Assembly (NCBI RefSeq): GCF_015101885.1
Contig: NZ_CP062941.1
Coordinates: 1,054,001-1,118,000, forward strand
Reading direction: 5' to 3'
From: Massilia litorea
Lineage (GTDB): Bacteria; Pseudomonadota; Gammaproteobacteria; Burkholderiales; Burkholderiaceae_D
DNA: 64,000 nt
The stretch's first letter is position 1. Every line of letters starts with the position of its first letter. Positions 37,119-47,091 of the stretch are shown one piece after another. The position numbers were made by a program, and so were the translations under genes. A model generated the notes under the pieces. It was given only the letters and a program-made list of their open reading frames with translations, did no database searches and was not told where the DNA came from.

Positions 37119-38548
37119 TGCGCGCGCGCACTCTTACCTCGGCCGCGCTGCCGCTGTTGCTGGCGGCCTGCGGCACGGTAGTCGGCCCGAATTACAAGCT
37201 GCCTGAGCAGGCCGTCATCAAACGGCCCGATGCCGCTGCACCGTTCATCGGTGCCTCGGAAAAACCATTCAGCCAGCAGCCGCTGCCCGGGCAGTGGTGG
37301 CGCCTGTACCGTGACAGCACGCTCGACGCCCTGATCGACCAGGCGTTTACAGCCAACACCGACCTGCGCGTGGCGGCCGCCAACCTGGCGCGCGCCCAGG
37401 CCGTGGTGACGGAGGCCGAACAGCTCGGCCGGCCCGGCGTCGACGTCTCGGCTGCTCCCGCTTATGGTCGCGCCTCGGGCGCCGCCATGGGCGTACCGCA
37501 CGCGCTGCCCGACCACGCCAGCTACGACGCCGGCCTGCGCGTGTCGTACCAGCTCGATTTATTTGGAAAAATCGCCCGCGCGGTGGAGGCGGCGAATGCC
37601 GATTCGGACAGCGCGCAGGCGGCCAGCGACCTGGCGCGCGTGACGGTGGCGGCGGAAACGACGCGCGCCTATGCCGAGGCCTGCTCAAACGGCCAGCAGA
37701 TCGCGATCGCGCGCCAGTCGGTGGCCTTGCAGGACAGATTCGTCCGTTCCACCGCCCAGCGCGTGAAACTCGGACGCGGCACCGCACTCGACAACAGCCG
37801 CGCGCTCGGCCAGCTGGAACAATTGCGCGCCGCCGTACCGCCGCTCGAGGCCCAGCGCCGCGGCGCCCTGTACCGGCTGGCCGTGCTGACGGGAGAAACG
37901 CCCGCGCACTTCCCGCAGGCGGTGGCGGGGTGCGAGAAGGTGCCGCAGCTGGCTACTGCCATTCCGGTGGGCGATGGCGCCGCCCTGCTGCGCCGCCGTC
38001 CCGACATCCGCCAGGCCGAACGCCTGCTTGCGGCCAGCACGGCGCGCATCGGCGTGGCGACCGCCGAGCTGTATCCGCAGATCAGCCTGGGCCTGTCAGC
38101 CGGCAGTACGGGCGCCCTGTCCGGCTTCGGCGACGCCAATACCTGGCGCTACAGCCTGGGTCCGCTGATCTCGTGGTCGCTGCCGTCGACCGGCACGGCA
38201 CGCATGCACATCGCCCAGGCCGAAGCGGGCACCGCTGCCTCGCTGGCGCGCTTCGACGGCGTCGTGCTGAACGCGCTGCGCGAAACGGAAACGGCGCTGA
38301 GCAACTATGCGCGCGAACTCGACCGTCACGCCGCGTTGAAAGCGGCGCGCAACCAGAGCGCGCTGGCATCCAGTCAGGCTTCTAAACTGTATCGGTTCGG
38401 CCGCACCGACTTTCTGACCACGCTCGACGCCGAGCGTACGCTGGCCTCGAACGAGGCGGCAGTGGCGGCGTCCAGCGCGAAGCTGGCGAGCGACCAGGTA
38501 ACGCTGTTTCTGGCGCTGGGGGGTGGTTGGGAAGGAGCAGCCAAGTAA
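37118..38548 (+). CDS. Outer-membrane efflux lipoprotein (NodT/OprM family)
   Basis: This 476-residue outer-membrane channel of the NodT family has a signal peptide with lipobox LLAAC at about 15-19, VVGPNYKLP just after it, and two repeats of the outer-membrane efflux domain (about 65-260 and 285-465). It completes the AaeXAB-like tripartite pump as the exit duct. A GTG at 37115 precedes the ATG in frame; the ATG is taken because it overlaps the previous stop as TGATG. It is the last gene before a repeat region. Confidence 0.93.
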   Translation: MRARTLTSAALPLLLAACGTVVGPNYKLPEQAVIKRPDAAAPFIGASEKPFSQQPLPGQWWRLYRDSTLDALIDQAFTANTDLRVAAANLARAQAVVTEAEQLGRPGVDVSAAPAYGRASGAAMGVPHALPDHASYDAGLRVSYQLDLFGKIARAVEAANADSDSAQAASDLARVTVAAETTRAYAEACSNGQQIAIARQSVALQDRFVRSTAQRVKLGRGTALDNSRALGQLEQLRAAVPPLEAQRRGALYRLAVLTGETPAHFPQAVAGCEKVPQLATAIPVGDGAALLRRRPDIRQAERLLAASTARIGVATAELYPQISLGLSAGSTGALSGFGDANTWRYSLGPLISWSLPSTGTARMHIAQAEAGTAASLARFDGVVLNALRETETALSNYARELDRHAALKAARNQSALASSQASKLYRFGRTDFLTTLDAERTLASNEAAVAASSAKLASDQVTLFLALGGGWEGAAK

Positions 38549-38596
38549 CTCGACGTGGCGCACTTGCATGACGCGCTATTTGCTTGTTGCTGCTGC

Positions 38597-38666
38597 ACCG
38601 CGTGGAGTCGGGACTCCACCCTACGAAACGAGCTGACCGTAGGGTGGAGTCCTGACTCCACGCGGT
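38597..38666. repeat. Large inverted repeat, TAGGGTGG family
   Basis: ACCGCGTGGAGTC...CTACG (38597-38625) and its reverse complement (38638-38666) form 29-base arms with one mismatch and a 12-base loop. Each arm has an inner GGAGTC/GACTCC dyad. The sequence CGTAGGGTGG is shared with the element at 11032-11071. It fills most of the gap between two convergent operons and may also terminate both. Confidence 0.8.
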
Positions 38667-38723
38667 ACACCTGTTGATCATCCGCGCACTCAGGCCAAGC
38701 ACGCGGCCTCACGCTCTTACGCT

Positions 38724-40924
38724 CTACAACAATTTATCCAGCGTAATCGGCAAGCTGCGAATCCGCTTGCCGGTCGCATGGAACACGGCATTCGCCACCG
38801 CCGCGGCCACGCCGGTGATGCCGATCTCTCCGATCCCTTTCGCGCCGAGCGGGTTGACGTGGGGATCGTCTTCTTCCATCACCTCGACCTCGATGCGGCC
38901 GATGTCGGCATTCACCGGCACATGGTATTCGGCCAGGTTGCCGTTCACGGCACGCCCGTTGCGCGCATCAAACACCGTTTCCTCGAACAGGGCCATGCCG
39001 AGGCCGCCGACAATACCGCCCATCAGCTGGCTGTGGCCGGTCTTCGCGTTCATCAGCTTGCCGACGCCATACACGCCGACCACGCGCGGCACCCGCACTT
39101 CTCCCAGCAGTTCGTCGACATGCACTTCGACGAATACCGCACCGAAGGCATGCATCGAATAGTGCTTGCTGGCGTCCCCCGGATCGGCGCCGGCCTCCAC
39201 CTCGACCGGACCGCCCGCCTGGCGCGCCACGATCGCCGCCATCGTTTCCCGCTTCGACGGATCGGCGCGCAGGAACAGCTCGCCATCGCGGGCGTCGACC
39301 TCGTCGGCCAGCGCGCCGAACAGGGGGGAACGCTCGTCCCCCAGCGCAATCCCGACCAGTTTCAGACGCAGGGCGTGGCCTGCCGCCTGCACCGCCGGCC
39401 CGACGCTGGCCACCGTCGTCGAGCCGCCGGACACCGGCGCTTCCGGCAGCTGCGAATTGCCCAGCTCGAAACTGACGCGCTCGACCGGCACGCCCAGCGC
39501 ATCGGCGGCGATCTGCGTCATGACGGTATAGGTGCCGGTGCCGAGGTCTTGCGTACTGGAGCGGAACACGGCCTTGCCGTCGGGATGCAGCGTGGCCGAG
39601 GCCTTGCCCTTGGAGCGATTGGTCGGATAAGTCGCCGTCGCCATGCCCCATCCAACCAGCTTGTCGCCTGCGCGCATCGAGCGCGGTTGCGGATTGCGCC
39701 CGCTCCAGCCGAAGCGCTCGGCACCGATGTCATAGCACTGGCGCAGCGATTTGCTGGAGAAGGGCAAATCCTTGCCGGGATCGCGCTCCGTGTAATTTTG
39801 CAGGCGCAGTTGCAGCGGGTCGATGCCGAGTTCGTAGGCCAGCTCGTCCATGGAGGATTCCAGCGCGAATGAGCCGGAGGCCTCGCCCGGCGCGCGCATG
39901 AAGGTCGGCGTGCCGAGATGCATGCGCGCCAGGCGGTGCGTCGTTTCCTGGTTCGGACTCGCGTACATCATGCGCGTCATCAGGCCGCAGGGTTCGATCC
40001 AGTCCTCGATCATCGAGGTGTAGGCAATCGTGTCGTGGGCACTCGCGGTGAGGCGCCCGTCCGACATCGCGGCCAGGCGCATGCGCTGGTCGGTGACGGG
40101 GCGCTGGCCCACCGGCCCGAACATGTGTGTGCGGTCGAGCACGAGCTTGACGGGACGATCCACCATCTTCGCCGCCATCGCGGCCAGCACCACGTGCGAC
40201 CAGACCGAGCCCTTGCAGCCGAAGCCCCCGCCCACATACGGACACAGCACGGTCACGTTGTCCGGCGCGATGCCGAGTGTACTTGCCACCGTGCGCTGCA
40301 CGCCCTTCATGTACTGGGTCGAGTCGTACAGGGTCAGGTGATCGCCGTCCCAGGCGGCGATCGTCGCATGCGGCTCGATCGGGTTGTGGTGCTCGACCGG
40401 CGTCCGGTAGCTGAGGTCGATGCTGGTGCTGCCCGATAACATGCCTGCCTGCAGGTTGCCGCGCCGGGTGTCGGTGTCCTGCGTAAGCACTTTTTCCGGC
40501 GGGTGGACATGCTGTTTCGCTTCCTCGAAATCGAGCCGCGCCGGTGATGTTTCGTACTCGATGCGCAGACGGCTGGCTGCCTCGCGCGCCGCCTCGAAGG
40601 TCTCGGCCACCACGACGGCAACGGGCTGGTTGTTGTAGTGGACCTCGGCATCCTGCAGCAGCGAGAGCACCCGCCCGATCGGCGGAGCTAGTTTGCCGGC
40701 TTTCGTTTCGCGCGGCAGTTGCAAGACGTTCTCGTGGGTCATGACCAGCAGCACGCCGGGCACCTCGGTGTCGAGGGCGATGCGCTTGATGCGTCCGCTC
40801 GGGATGGTGCTGGTCACGAGATAAGCGTGGGCCAGGCCGGCGACAGGGTGCTCGGCGGAATAACGCGCGCTGCCGCTGACCTTGGCCCAGCCGTCGGTGC
40901 GGTTGATGGGTGCGCCGATGATCG

Positions 40925-40928
<4 letters not shown>
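38724..40928 (-). CDS. paoC: Aldehyde oxidoreductase, molybdenum-binding subunit (PaoC-like)
   Basis: This is the catalytic subunit of a xanthine dehydrogenase-family enzyme oxidising aromatic or other aldehydes to acids. The 734 residues carry the molybdopterin-binding segments ([32 protein letters not shown]) and the catalytic glutamate E701 in GAKGIGEIG. The length fits PaoC. Its start overlaps the FAD subunit stop (ATGA at 40925-40928). The usual cofactor-loading chaperone (PaoD/XdhC) is not encoded downstream; the operon ends at the repeat. Confidence 0.92.
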
Positions 40929-41911
<983 letters not shown>

Positions 41912-41920
41912 GCTGCCTCC

Positions 41921-42520
41921 TTAGTTACCGTTAACGTCGGCGGCGGCGGTCTGGATCGCCGCCACGATGTTCTGGTAGGCACCGCAACGGCACAGGTTGC
42001 CGCTCATGCGCTCGCGGATCTCGTCGACGTCCAGGCTGGCCGGCCGTTCGCCGCGCGTCACGCTGCTCGCTTGCCCTTCGGCGATTTCGCGCAGCAGGGC
42101 GACGGTCGAGCAGATCTGGCCGGGCGTGCAATAGCCGCATTGAAAGCCGTCGTGCTCCATGAAGGCGGCCTGCACCGGATGCGGCGCGCCGTCCTGGGCG
42201 AGGCCTTCCACGGTCGTGATCTCGCGGCCGTCGTGCATCACGGCCAGGGTCAGGCAGGAATTGATGCGCTGGCCGTCGACCAGCACGGTGCAGGCGCCGC
42301 ATTGGCCGCGGTCGCAGCCCTTCTTGGTGCCGGTCAGGGCGAGCCGCTCGCGCAGGGCGTCGAGCAGGCTGACGCGCGGTTCGATCATCATCTGGTGTTC
42401 GGTGCCGTTGATGCGCAGCGTCAGCGGCTGGGCCGGCACGTATGGGGGCGCCACCTGCTGCGCCACGAGGTTCGGGTCGTCGTTCGGCATGTTCTCGCTC
42501 GTCTGGATAGGATCAGCCAT
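41921..42520 (-). CDS. paoA: Aldehyde oxidoreductase, 2Fe-2S subunit (PaoA-like)
   Basis: This 199-residue subunit has two 2Fe-2S clusters: C69, C74, C77 and C89 (GCDRGQCGAC), and C128, C131, C177 and C179 (CGYC, CRCG). It is first in the operon and starts at 42520. The E. coli protein has a twin-arginine signal peptide that exports the whole complex. Here the N-terminus (MADPIQTSENMPNDD) has no twin-arginine motif or hydrophobic stretch, so the enzyme is probably cytoplasmic. No other in-frame upstream start would add one. Confidence 0.93.
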   Translation of the reverse strand: MADPIQTSENMPNDDPNLVAQQVAPPYVPAQPLTLRINGTEHQMMIEPRVSLLDALRERLALTGTKKGCDRGQCGACTVLVDGQRINSCLTLAVMHDGREITTVEGLAQDGAPHPVQAAFMEHDGFQCGYCTPGQICSTVALLREIAEGQASSVTRGERPASLDVDEIRERMSGNLCRCGAYQNIVAAIQTAAADVNGN

Positions 42521-42590
42521 CGGGATGTCGTGTTCATCATGGCCGAATTCAAAAAAACGGGGAGTCCGGGAGAGCGCTGCTGCGGCACAG

Positions 42591-42620
42591 TTGCACGGCG
42601 AGAAAGCCGCGTTCTATACT
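42591..42620 (+). promoter_or_regulatory. Promoter of the small lipoprotein gene
   Basis: TTGCAC (42591-42596) and TATACT (42615-42620) are 18 bases apart. Transcription would start near 42627, about 38 bases before the ATG. The paoA promoter must lie on the opposite strand in the same short gap. Confidence 0.5.
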
Positions 42621-42664
42621 GCCCACGGCGCGGCAACTGTCGCGCCGCAACCTGGACTCCATGC

Positions 42665-43087
42665 ATGCGTAAAACTCATTTGTTCCCTGCACTGCTCGCT
42701 CCCCTGCTGCTCGCCGGCTGTGTCGACGACTCGGCCACCTATTACATCGACGGCAACCAGCACGCGCTGACCGTGCGCGCGATGCAGGAATACTTCTGGA
42801 ACAAGGACATCACGCTCGACCTGCTCGCCTCGCGCATGCCCGATTGCCAGCGCCGCATTTCGCTGGGCAAGCTACCGATGCCGGACGTGGAGATCGAACT
42901 GTTTGCATCCGGCGCGAACGTCTATACCCTGCGCGCGGGCGAGCAGGTCTGGCGCGTCGAAACCGAAGGATGCAGCGAACTGGAAGCGCCGGAACAGGTG
43001 ACGGGGGAACCGCTCGGCCTGTTCCACCTCGACGAGAACAGGAAGCTGGTGTTCGAGAAGGCGGAGCCGGAAGCCCCGAAAAAGTGA
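42665..43087 (+). CDS. Uncharacterised small lipoprotein
   Basis: This 140-residue predicted lipoprotein has a signal peptide ending in lipobox LLAGC at about 15-19. The mature part (YYIDGNQHALTVRAMQEYFWNKDITLDLLASRMPDCQ and later a strand-rich core with LYTLRAGEQVWRVE-type sequence) contains two cysteines that may form a disulfide, and the end is acidic and lysine-rich. I do not recognise a named family. It is a monocistronic gene with its own promoter, divergent from paoA. Confidence 0.78.
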   Translation: MRKTHLFPALLAPLLLAGCVDDSATYYIDGNQHALTVRAMQEYFWNKDITLDLLASRMPDCQRRISLGKLPMPDVEIELFASGANVYTLRAGEQVWRVETEGCSELEAPEQVTGEPLGLFHLDENRKLVFEKAEPEAPKK

Positions 43088-43095
43088 TTTACCAG

Positions 43096-43196
43096 GAGCG
43101 CCTGACAAAATTCTCAGGGCAAGGCGCAGCGGCGAAGACAGTACGCTAGTACGGCGAGACGCTGCAACGCCGCCATGAGGATTTTGTCAGGTGCTA
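43096..43196. repeat. Intergenic repeat with 19-base inverted ends
   Basis: AGCGCCTGACAAAATTCTC (43097-43115) and its near-perfect reverse complement (43177-43195; 17 of 19 bases) bound an element of about 100 bases with a GTACGCTAGTAC palindrome in the centre. The right arm overlaps the stop codon of the next gene (43194-43196). Its left end shares 16 of 17 bases with the hairpin at 9779. It looks like a small non-coding dispersed repeat of the REP/MITE kind. Confidence 0.65.
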
Positions 43197-43802
43197 CGGG
43201 CGCAGCCAGCCGCGCGCTATCGGGGCAGCCAGTACCCTGCGATAGATCGTCTGCATCATCGCTACCAGCGCAGCCGCAAGGGCCTGTCCGGCGCGGGTGT
43301 CGGCAAGGAGGGCGGCGAAGGCCGACACCACGAAGGCGGCAATCATGTCCAGCGGCCAGTGCACACCGAGGAAGACGCGCGCCCAGGCCACGACCACGCC
43401 CAGCGCCAGCAGGGCCAGGCCGAAACGGCGCACTTCGCGCAGCTGGCTCAGCATCAATGCCAGGGCCACCGAGAACATGCTGGTCGCGTGGTCGCTCGGG
43501 AAGGAACTGTCCGGCGCATGGTGCAGGAAGCTGTGTCCGATTCCGGCCATGAAGGGCCGCGGATGGAACCACATCAGGCCGATGAGTTTGCTGATCGTCA
43601 GCGCAATTACCGCCGCCAGCAGGGCGCGCACGGCCGCTTCGCGCTGGCCCGGCGCGCCATTGGCCCACATCAGCACCAGGCCAACAGGCACGACCATGAT
43701 CACCCATTCGGCGGCGAAGATCGCCCCGTGCAGGCGCCAGCCCGACAGGCCGGGTGCGGCATTGAACAGGGCAAACAGGGACTGGTTGAGATAGTCGAAC
43801 AT
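43194..43802 (-). CDS. PAP2-family phosphatase (undecaprenyl diphosphatase-like)
   Basis: This integral membrane phosphatase of about 202 residues has the three PAP2 motifs: KLIGLMWFHPRP (K-x6-RP), PSDHATS, and ARVFLGVHWPLD (R-x5-H-x3-D). This arrangement and size resemble BcrC/YbjG, which dephosphorylate undecaprenyl pyrophosphate so that the carrier can be reused in cell wall and glycan synthesis. Lipid phosphate phosphatase activity is the alternative. The start at 43802 (MFDYLNQ) is preferred over 43826. Its 3' end lies in a repeat. Confidence 0.86.
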   Translation of the reverse strand: MFDYLNQSLFALFNAAPGLSGWRLHGAIFAAEWVIMVVPVGLVLMWANGAPGQREAAVRALLAAVIALTISKLIGLMWFHPRPFMAGIGHSFLHHAPDSSFPSDHATSMFSVALALMLSQLREVRRFGLALLALGVVVAWARVFLGVHWPLDMIAAFVVSAFAALLADTRAGQALAAALVAMMQTIYRRVLAAPIARGWLRP

Positions 43803-44004
43803 GGCGCTGGGATGAAAGAAAAACAATGTCCCCAGCTTAGCTCAGCCATTCGAGGCGCACGATTCAAAATCGCAACAGATTGTGACAAGACGCCCGCGCA
43901 GGGGACGCAGGTTTAATAAAGATCAGTTCTCTCGCTCGCTGCGACGGAACTTTTTAGCTAAACCGTGGCACAAACGCGTCGGCGATCCGGTGTGAACATC
44001 GATG

Positions 44005-44328
44005 TCAGCGCGGCCGCAGCAGGCGATGCAATTGCGCCAGTTCCGTCTCCCGACCCAGCTTGTCGAGCGTCTGTTCGAGCAGCGTGCGTTCGCCGTCGCG
44101 CAGCATGGTCCACTGCGTGAAATACTCGTGCACGGTGCGCCAGGGCGGGAAGTCGCGCGGCAAGCTACGCCAGGCGGCCCCTGTATGCAGGAAATACAGC
44201 ACCGCGCAGTAGACGTCGTAGAGATCGTGCTTGCGCGGACGCGTCTTGCGGCGCGCCGCCTCGAGCATGTCGCGCACGAGATCAAACTGCTCACGCCCAA
44301 TATCGCTGGGGAATGCGGGCCTGGCCAT
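44005..44328 (-). CDS. Solitary IS5-type transposase N-terminal fragment
   Basis: This 107-residue protein matches the first reading frame (orfA-like, DUF4096) of IS5-family transposases: RKHDLYDVYCAVLYFLHTGAAWRSLPRDFPPWRTVHEYF. The catalytic DDE half is missing: the 85 bases downstream to 43920 hold no transposase sequence, and no terminal inverted repeats were found. The C-terminus (TELAQLHRLLRPR) has no transposase features. It is either a decayed IS remnant or a stand-alone DNA-binding protein. Confidence 0.72.
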   Translation of the reverse strand: MARPAFPSDIGREQFDLVRDMLEAARRKTRPRKHDLYDVYCAVLYFLHTGAAWRSLPRDFPPWRTVHEYFTQWTMLRDGERTLLEQTLDKLGRETELAQLHRLLRPR

Positions 44329-44389
44329 GTCGGTCTCCCCAAATTAGCTTTGAGGGGAAAGTTCCGGAACAGGTTCCCGACAGTCGCCC

Positions 44390-44956
44390 TTAGTCGCGGG
44401 CCAGGGCGAGGAATTCTGTCCGCAGTGCCAGGTTCGGCTGCAACTCTCCGAGCATGCAGGACGTGATCGTTTCCTCGCCCTGGGTACGGATGCCGCGGCT
44501 TTCCATGCACATGTGACGGCATTTCACGACGACGCCGACCGCCTTCGGTTCCAGCACTTCCATCAGCGCATTCGCGATCTGCATCGTCATGCGTTCCTGC
44601 ACCTGCAGGCGTTTGCTGAAGATGTCGACCAGGCGGGTCAGCTTCGACAGGCCGACGATTTTTCCATTCGGCAGATACCCGACGGTCGCCTTGCCGAAGA
44701 AGGGGGCAAGATGGTGCTCGCAATGGCTGTAGACGGGAATGCCGCGTACCACGATCAGCTCGTTGTACTGCTCGGCGCCATCCTCGAAGGCCTTCAATAC
44801 GGACACCGGATCCTGGTCGTAGCCCGAGGTCCAGTGCTTCCAGGCTTTGGCGACGCGCGCAGGCGTTTCATGGAGGCCCGGACGGTTCGGATCTTCACCG
44901 AGGCTGGTCAGCAAACGGCGCCAGTCGTGTTCGGTGAATGCTTCTTTGTCAGACAT
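44390..44956 (-). CDS. folE: GTP cyclohydrolase I
   Basis: FolE converts GTP to dihydroneopterin triphosphate, the first step of folate synthesis. The 188 residues have zinc ligands C79 and H82 (YSHCEHHLAPF) and C150 (CRHMCME), and KIVGLSKLTRLVDIFSKRLQVQERMT is fully conserved. Length is a little shorter than E. coli FolE. The gene stands alone between the transposase fragment and a divergent membrane-protein gene. Confidence 0.96.
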   Translation of the reverse strand: MSDKEAFTEHDWRRLLTSLGEDPNRPGLHETPARVAKAWKHWTSGYDQDPVSVLKAFEDGAEQYNELIVVRGIPVYSHCEHHLAPFFGKATVGYLPNGKIVGLSKLTRLVDIFSKRLQVQERMTMQIANALMEVLEPKAVGVVVKCRHMCMESRGIRTQGEETITSCMLGELQPNLALRTEFLALARD

Positions 44957-45101
44957 GGGAGAACCCTAAAAATACGATTGCCGCCAGTATATAGAAAATG
45001 GGCGGAGGCGGCCGGGGCCTGCCGGTTTATTGAGCAAACCAGACTCATCCGCTATTGGGATGCGCTAGCGTGAACCGATACTTCACCCATGGAGGCGGCC
45101 T

Positions 45102-46010
45102 ATGTTCGGGAGTTCTGTACTGGAACTGGCAATCGGTTTGACGTTTTGTTACGGCACGGTGGCGCTGATCGTGGCCACCGTGCAGGAAGCGCTGGCGGCC
45201 GCGTTCCGGCTGCGCGCCAACACCCTGCTCGCGGGCATCAAGAGCATGCTCAACGACCCGCGCTTCACCATGCTGGCGCAGATGGTCTATGCGCACCCGC
45301 TGGTCAACCCGCACAGCGACGGCAAGGCGCTTGACGAGCGCACGATGGCGGCCCGGCCATCCTACATTGAACCGGGCTATTTCGCGATCGCGCTGATCGA
45401 CAGCATCCAGCAGGTGCCCGGCAATTTCGCGCGCCTGGGTGCCGATATCGACGCCGTGTCCGACCCGCAAGTGCGGCGCGCCCTGCAGGGTCTGTATGCG
45501 CGCGCAGGCGGCGACCTCGAGCGTTTCCAGCTGCTGGTGGCGGGCTGGTTCGACAATGCGATGCAGCGCCTGTCGGGCAACTATAAACGGCGCCAGCTGC
45601 TGATCTCGTTCCTGATCTCGCTGCTGCTGGCGATCCTGTTCAACATCGACAGCATCGCCCTGTTCCGCACCCTCTGGCAGCAGCCGCAGCTGGCTGCCCA
45701 CATCACCGCGGCCCCGGCCGCGCTCGACGCCGAAACCCTGCGCCAGCTGTGGGCGCTGCCAATCGGCTGGCAGAGTTTCCCGCCCCTGCTGGACGCCGCA
45801 TTCGCCCTGCAGGCGGCAGGCTGGCTAGTGACGGCCTCGACCACGCTGTTCGGCGCGCCGTTCTGGTTCGACCTGCTGCAGCGCGCGGCGCAATTGCGCA
45901 GCACGGGGACGCGTCCGGACGACAGCGTGCGGGTGCAGGTGGCGACCAGCGCCAGGGCGCCGGCGGCGGTCGAGGTGCGCACCACGCCAGCCCTGCTGAA
46001 CGAGGTCTAG
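45102..46010 (+). CDS. Unrecognised membrane protein
   Basis: This 302-residue protein has one helix at about 6-28, a long soluble stretch (about 30-160), a second helix (about 166-185) and a third (about 238-262). The hydrophilic parts have LIDSIQQVPGNFARLGADI and a C-terminal GAPFWFDLLQRAAQLR segment that ends the last helix; these are likely conserved landmarks, but I know no named function. GGAGG (45091-45095) supports the start. Its stop codon overlaps the stop of nudC on the opposite strand (CTAG). Confidence 0.75.
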   Translation: MFGSSVLELAIGLTFCYGTVALIVATVQEALAAAFRLRANTLLAGIKSMLNDPRFTMLAQMVYAHPLVNPHSDGKALDERTMAARPSYIEPGYFAIALIDSIQQVPGNFARLGADIDAVSDPQVRRALQGLYARAGGDLERFQLLVAGWFDNAMQRLSGNYKRRQLLISFLISLLLAILFNIDSIALFRTLWQQPQLAAHITAAPAALDAETLRQLWALPIGWQSFPPLLDAAFALQAAGWLVTASTTLFGAPFWFDLLQRAAQLRSTGTRPDDSVRVQVATSARAPAAVEVRTTPALLNEV

Positions 46011-46849
46011 CAGCCCGGCGGCCGGTGCGCGTCCACCAGCACACTTGAAACCGAGATGTGCGGCACGCGCTCCGGCCATTCATCATTCGGGCCGAACCAG
46101 CGCGCCTCGGCGATTTCCGTCGGATCGACCCGGATCTCGCCGCCCGCGTAATCGGCGGTAAAAGCAATCATCAGCGAGTGCGGGAAGGGCCAGGACTGGC
46201 TGGCAAAATAGCGTAAATTCGTCACCTGCAGCCCGACTTCCTCGTACACCTCGCGGTGCACCGCTTCCTCGATCGACTCTCCCGCTTCCAGGAAACCGGC
46301 CAGCGGCGTAAACCGTTTGGCGGGCGAGGCCACGTGCATCGCCATCAGCACGCTGTCTCCCTTGCGGATCAACACCATCATCGCCGGCGAAATGCGCGGA
46401 TAGGCAAGATGCCCGCAATTGCCGCATTTAAAACTGCGTTCGTGCGCCACGCGCGTCATCGGATGGGCGCAGGCGCCGCAGAAGCGGTGGGTGCGTGCCC
46501 ATTCTGCGATCTGCGCCGCGCGCCCGGCCAGGCCCAGCATCGCCTCGTCGAAATCGGCGAACAGCGAGCGCAGGCTGCGCCACGCATATCCCTCCGGTAC
46601 CTCTTCCCGTTCGATCCACCCTGCCTGGCAATAGCGCTCGCCCAACAATCCAACCGGCTGGATGTGGGCGGGATCGACGCCGAGCCGCTCGAGCAGCGCT
46701 GCATCGGGCAAGGCGAGGTCGTGCTCGCGCAGCAGGAGGCGTCCGCCGTGGAACAGGAAAGTCAGTGGGTCCGGATGGCTCTGCGGCGCCATCAGCGGGG
46801 TGAAGGTCGGGGGCGTGTGCAGCATCGTCGGTCGCGGGTCGGGTCGCAA
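46007..46849 (-). CDS. nudC: NAD(+) diphosphatase (NADH pyrophosphatase) NudC
   Basis: NudC hydrolyses NAD(H) and removes NAD caps from RNA 5' ends. The 280 residues have the four-cysteine zinc ribbon (C124, C127, C142, C145), the Nudix box (about 185-207, GFLEAGESIEEAVHRE ... EEVG) and the NudC-specific SQSWPFPHS at 217-225. Starts at 46825 (MLHTPP) or 46792 (MAPQSH) are also possible. It is convergent with the preceding membrane-protein gene, sharing the CTAG stop overlap. Confidence 0.93.
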   Translation of the reverse strand: MRPDPRPTMLHTPPTFTPLMAPQSHPDPLTFLFHGGRLLLREHDLALPDAALLERLGVDPAHIQPVGLLGERYCQAGWIEREEVPEGYAWRSLRSLFADFDEAMLGLAGRAAQIAEWARTHRFCGACAHPMTRVAHERSFKCGNCGHLAYPRISPAMMVLIRKGDSVLMAMHVASPAKRFTPLAGFLEAGESIEEAVHREVYEEVGLQVTNLRYFASQSWPFPHSLMIAFTADYAGGEIRVDPTEIAEARWFGPNDEWPERVPHISVSSVLVDAHRPPGC

Positions 46850-46928
46850 TAAAGTAGTGGACCATCATACTCCGACCGGCGCCGCCGCGTCCGCCGCATG
46901 CATCCCGACGTCCGACCTACTGCTGACC

Positions 46929-46958
46929 TTGCCATATTTCCTGAGACCGCAATATGGC
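46929..46958 (+). promoter_or_regulatory. Operator-like dyad before the carbamoyltransferase gene
   Basis: GCCATATT (46931-46938) and AATATGGC (46951-46958) are perfect inverted halves separated by 12 bases. TTGCCA overlaps the first half and resembles a -35. It lies about 135 bases before the ATG at 47092 and is a candidate regulator site for the glycan locus. The rest of 46850-47091 shows nothing else. Confidence 0.3.
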
Positions 46959-47091
46959 CTTCAAGTTTCCGTTTTCTGCTGCTGGTCCGACCTGCATCAG
47001 CCGCGTACGGAAGCCCGAACTAAGCACTGCTCATCCTGCTCAAAGATGGACGAATCGGCCCCCGCCGCTGCGCCAAGGACAGGAGAAGACG

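Noticed and set aside
42421..42666. Alternative N-terminus of PaoA starting MMNTTSRW, which might carry a twin-arginine-like RR
   Set aside because: It is in another frame from PaoA, so it cannot provide a signal peptide without a frameshift; no evidence for one.
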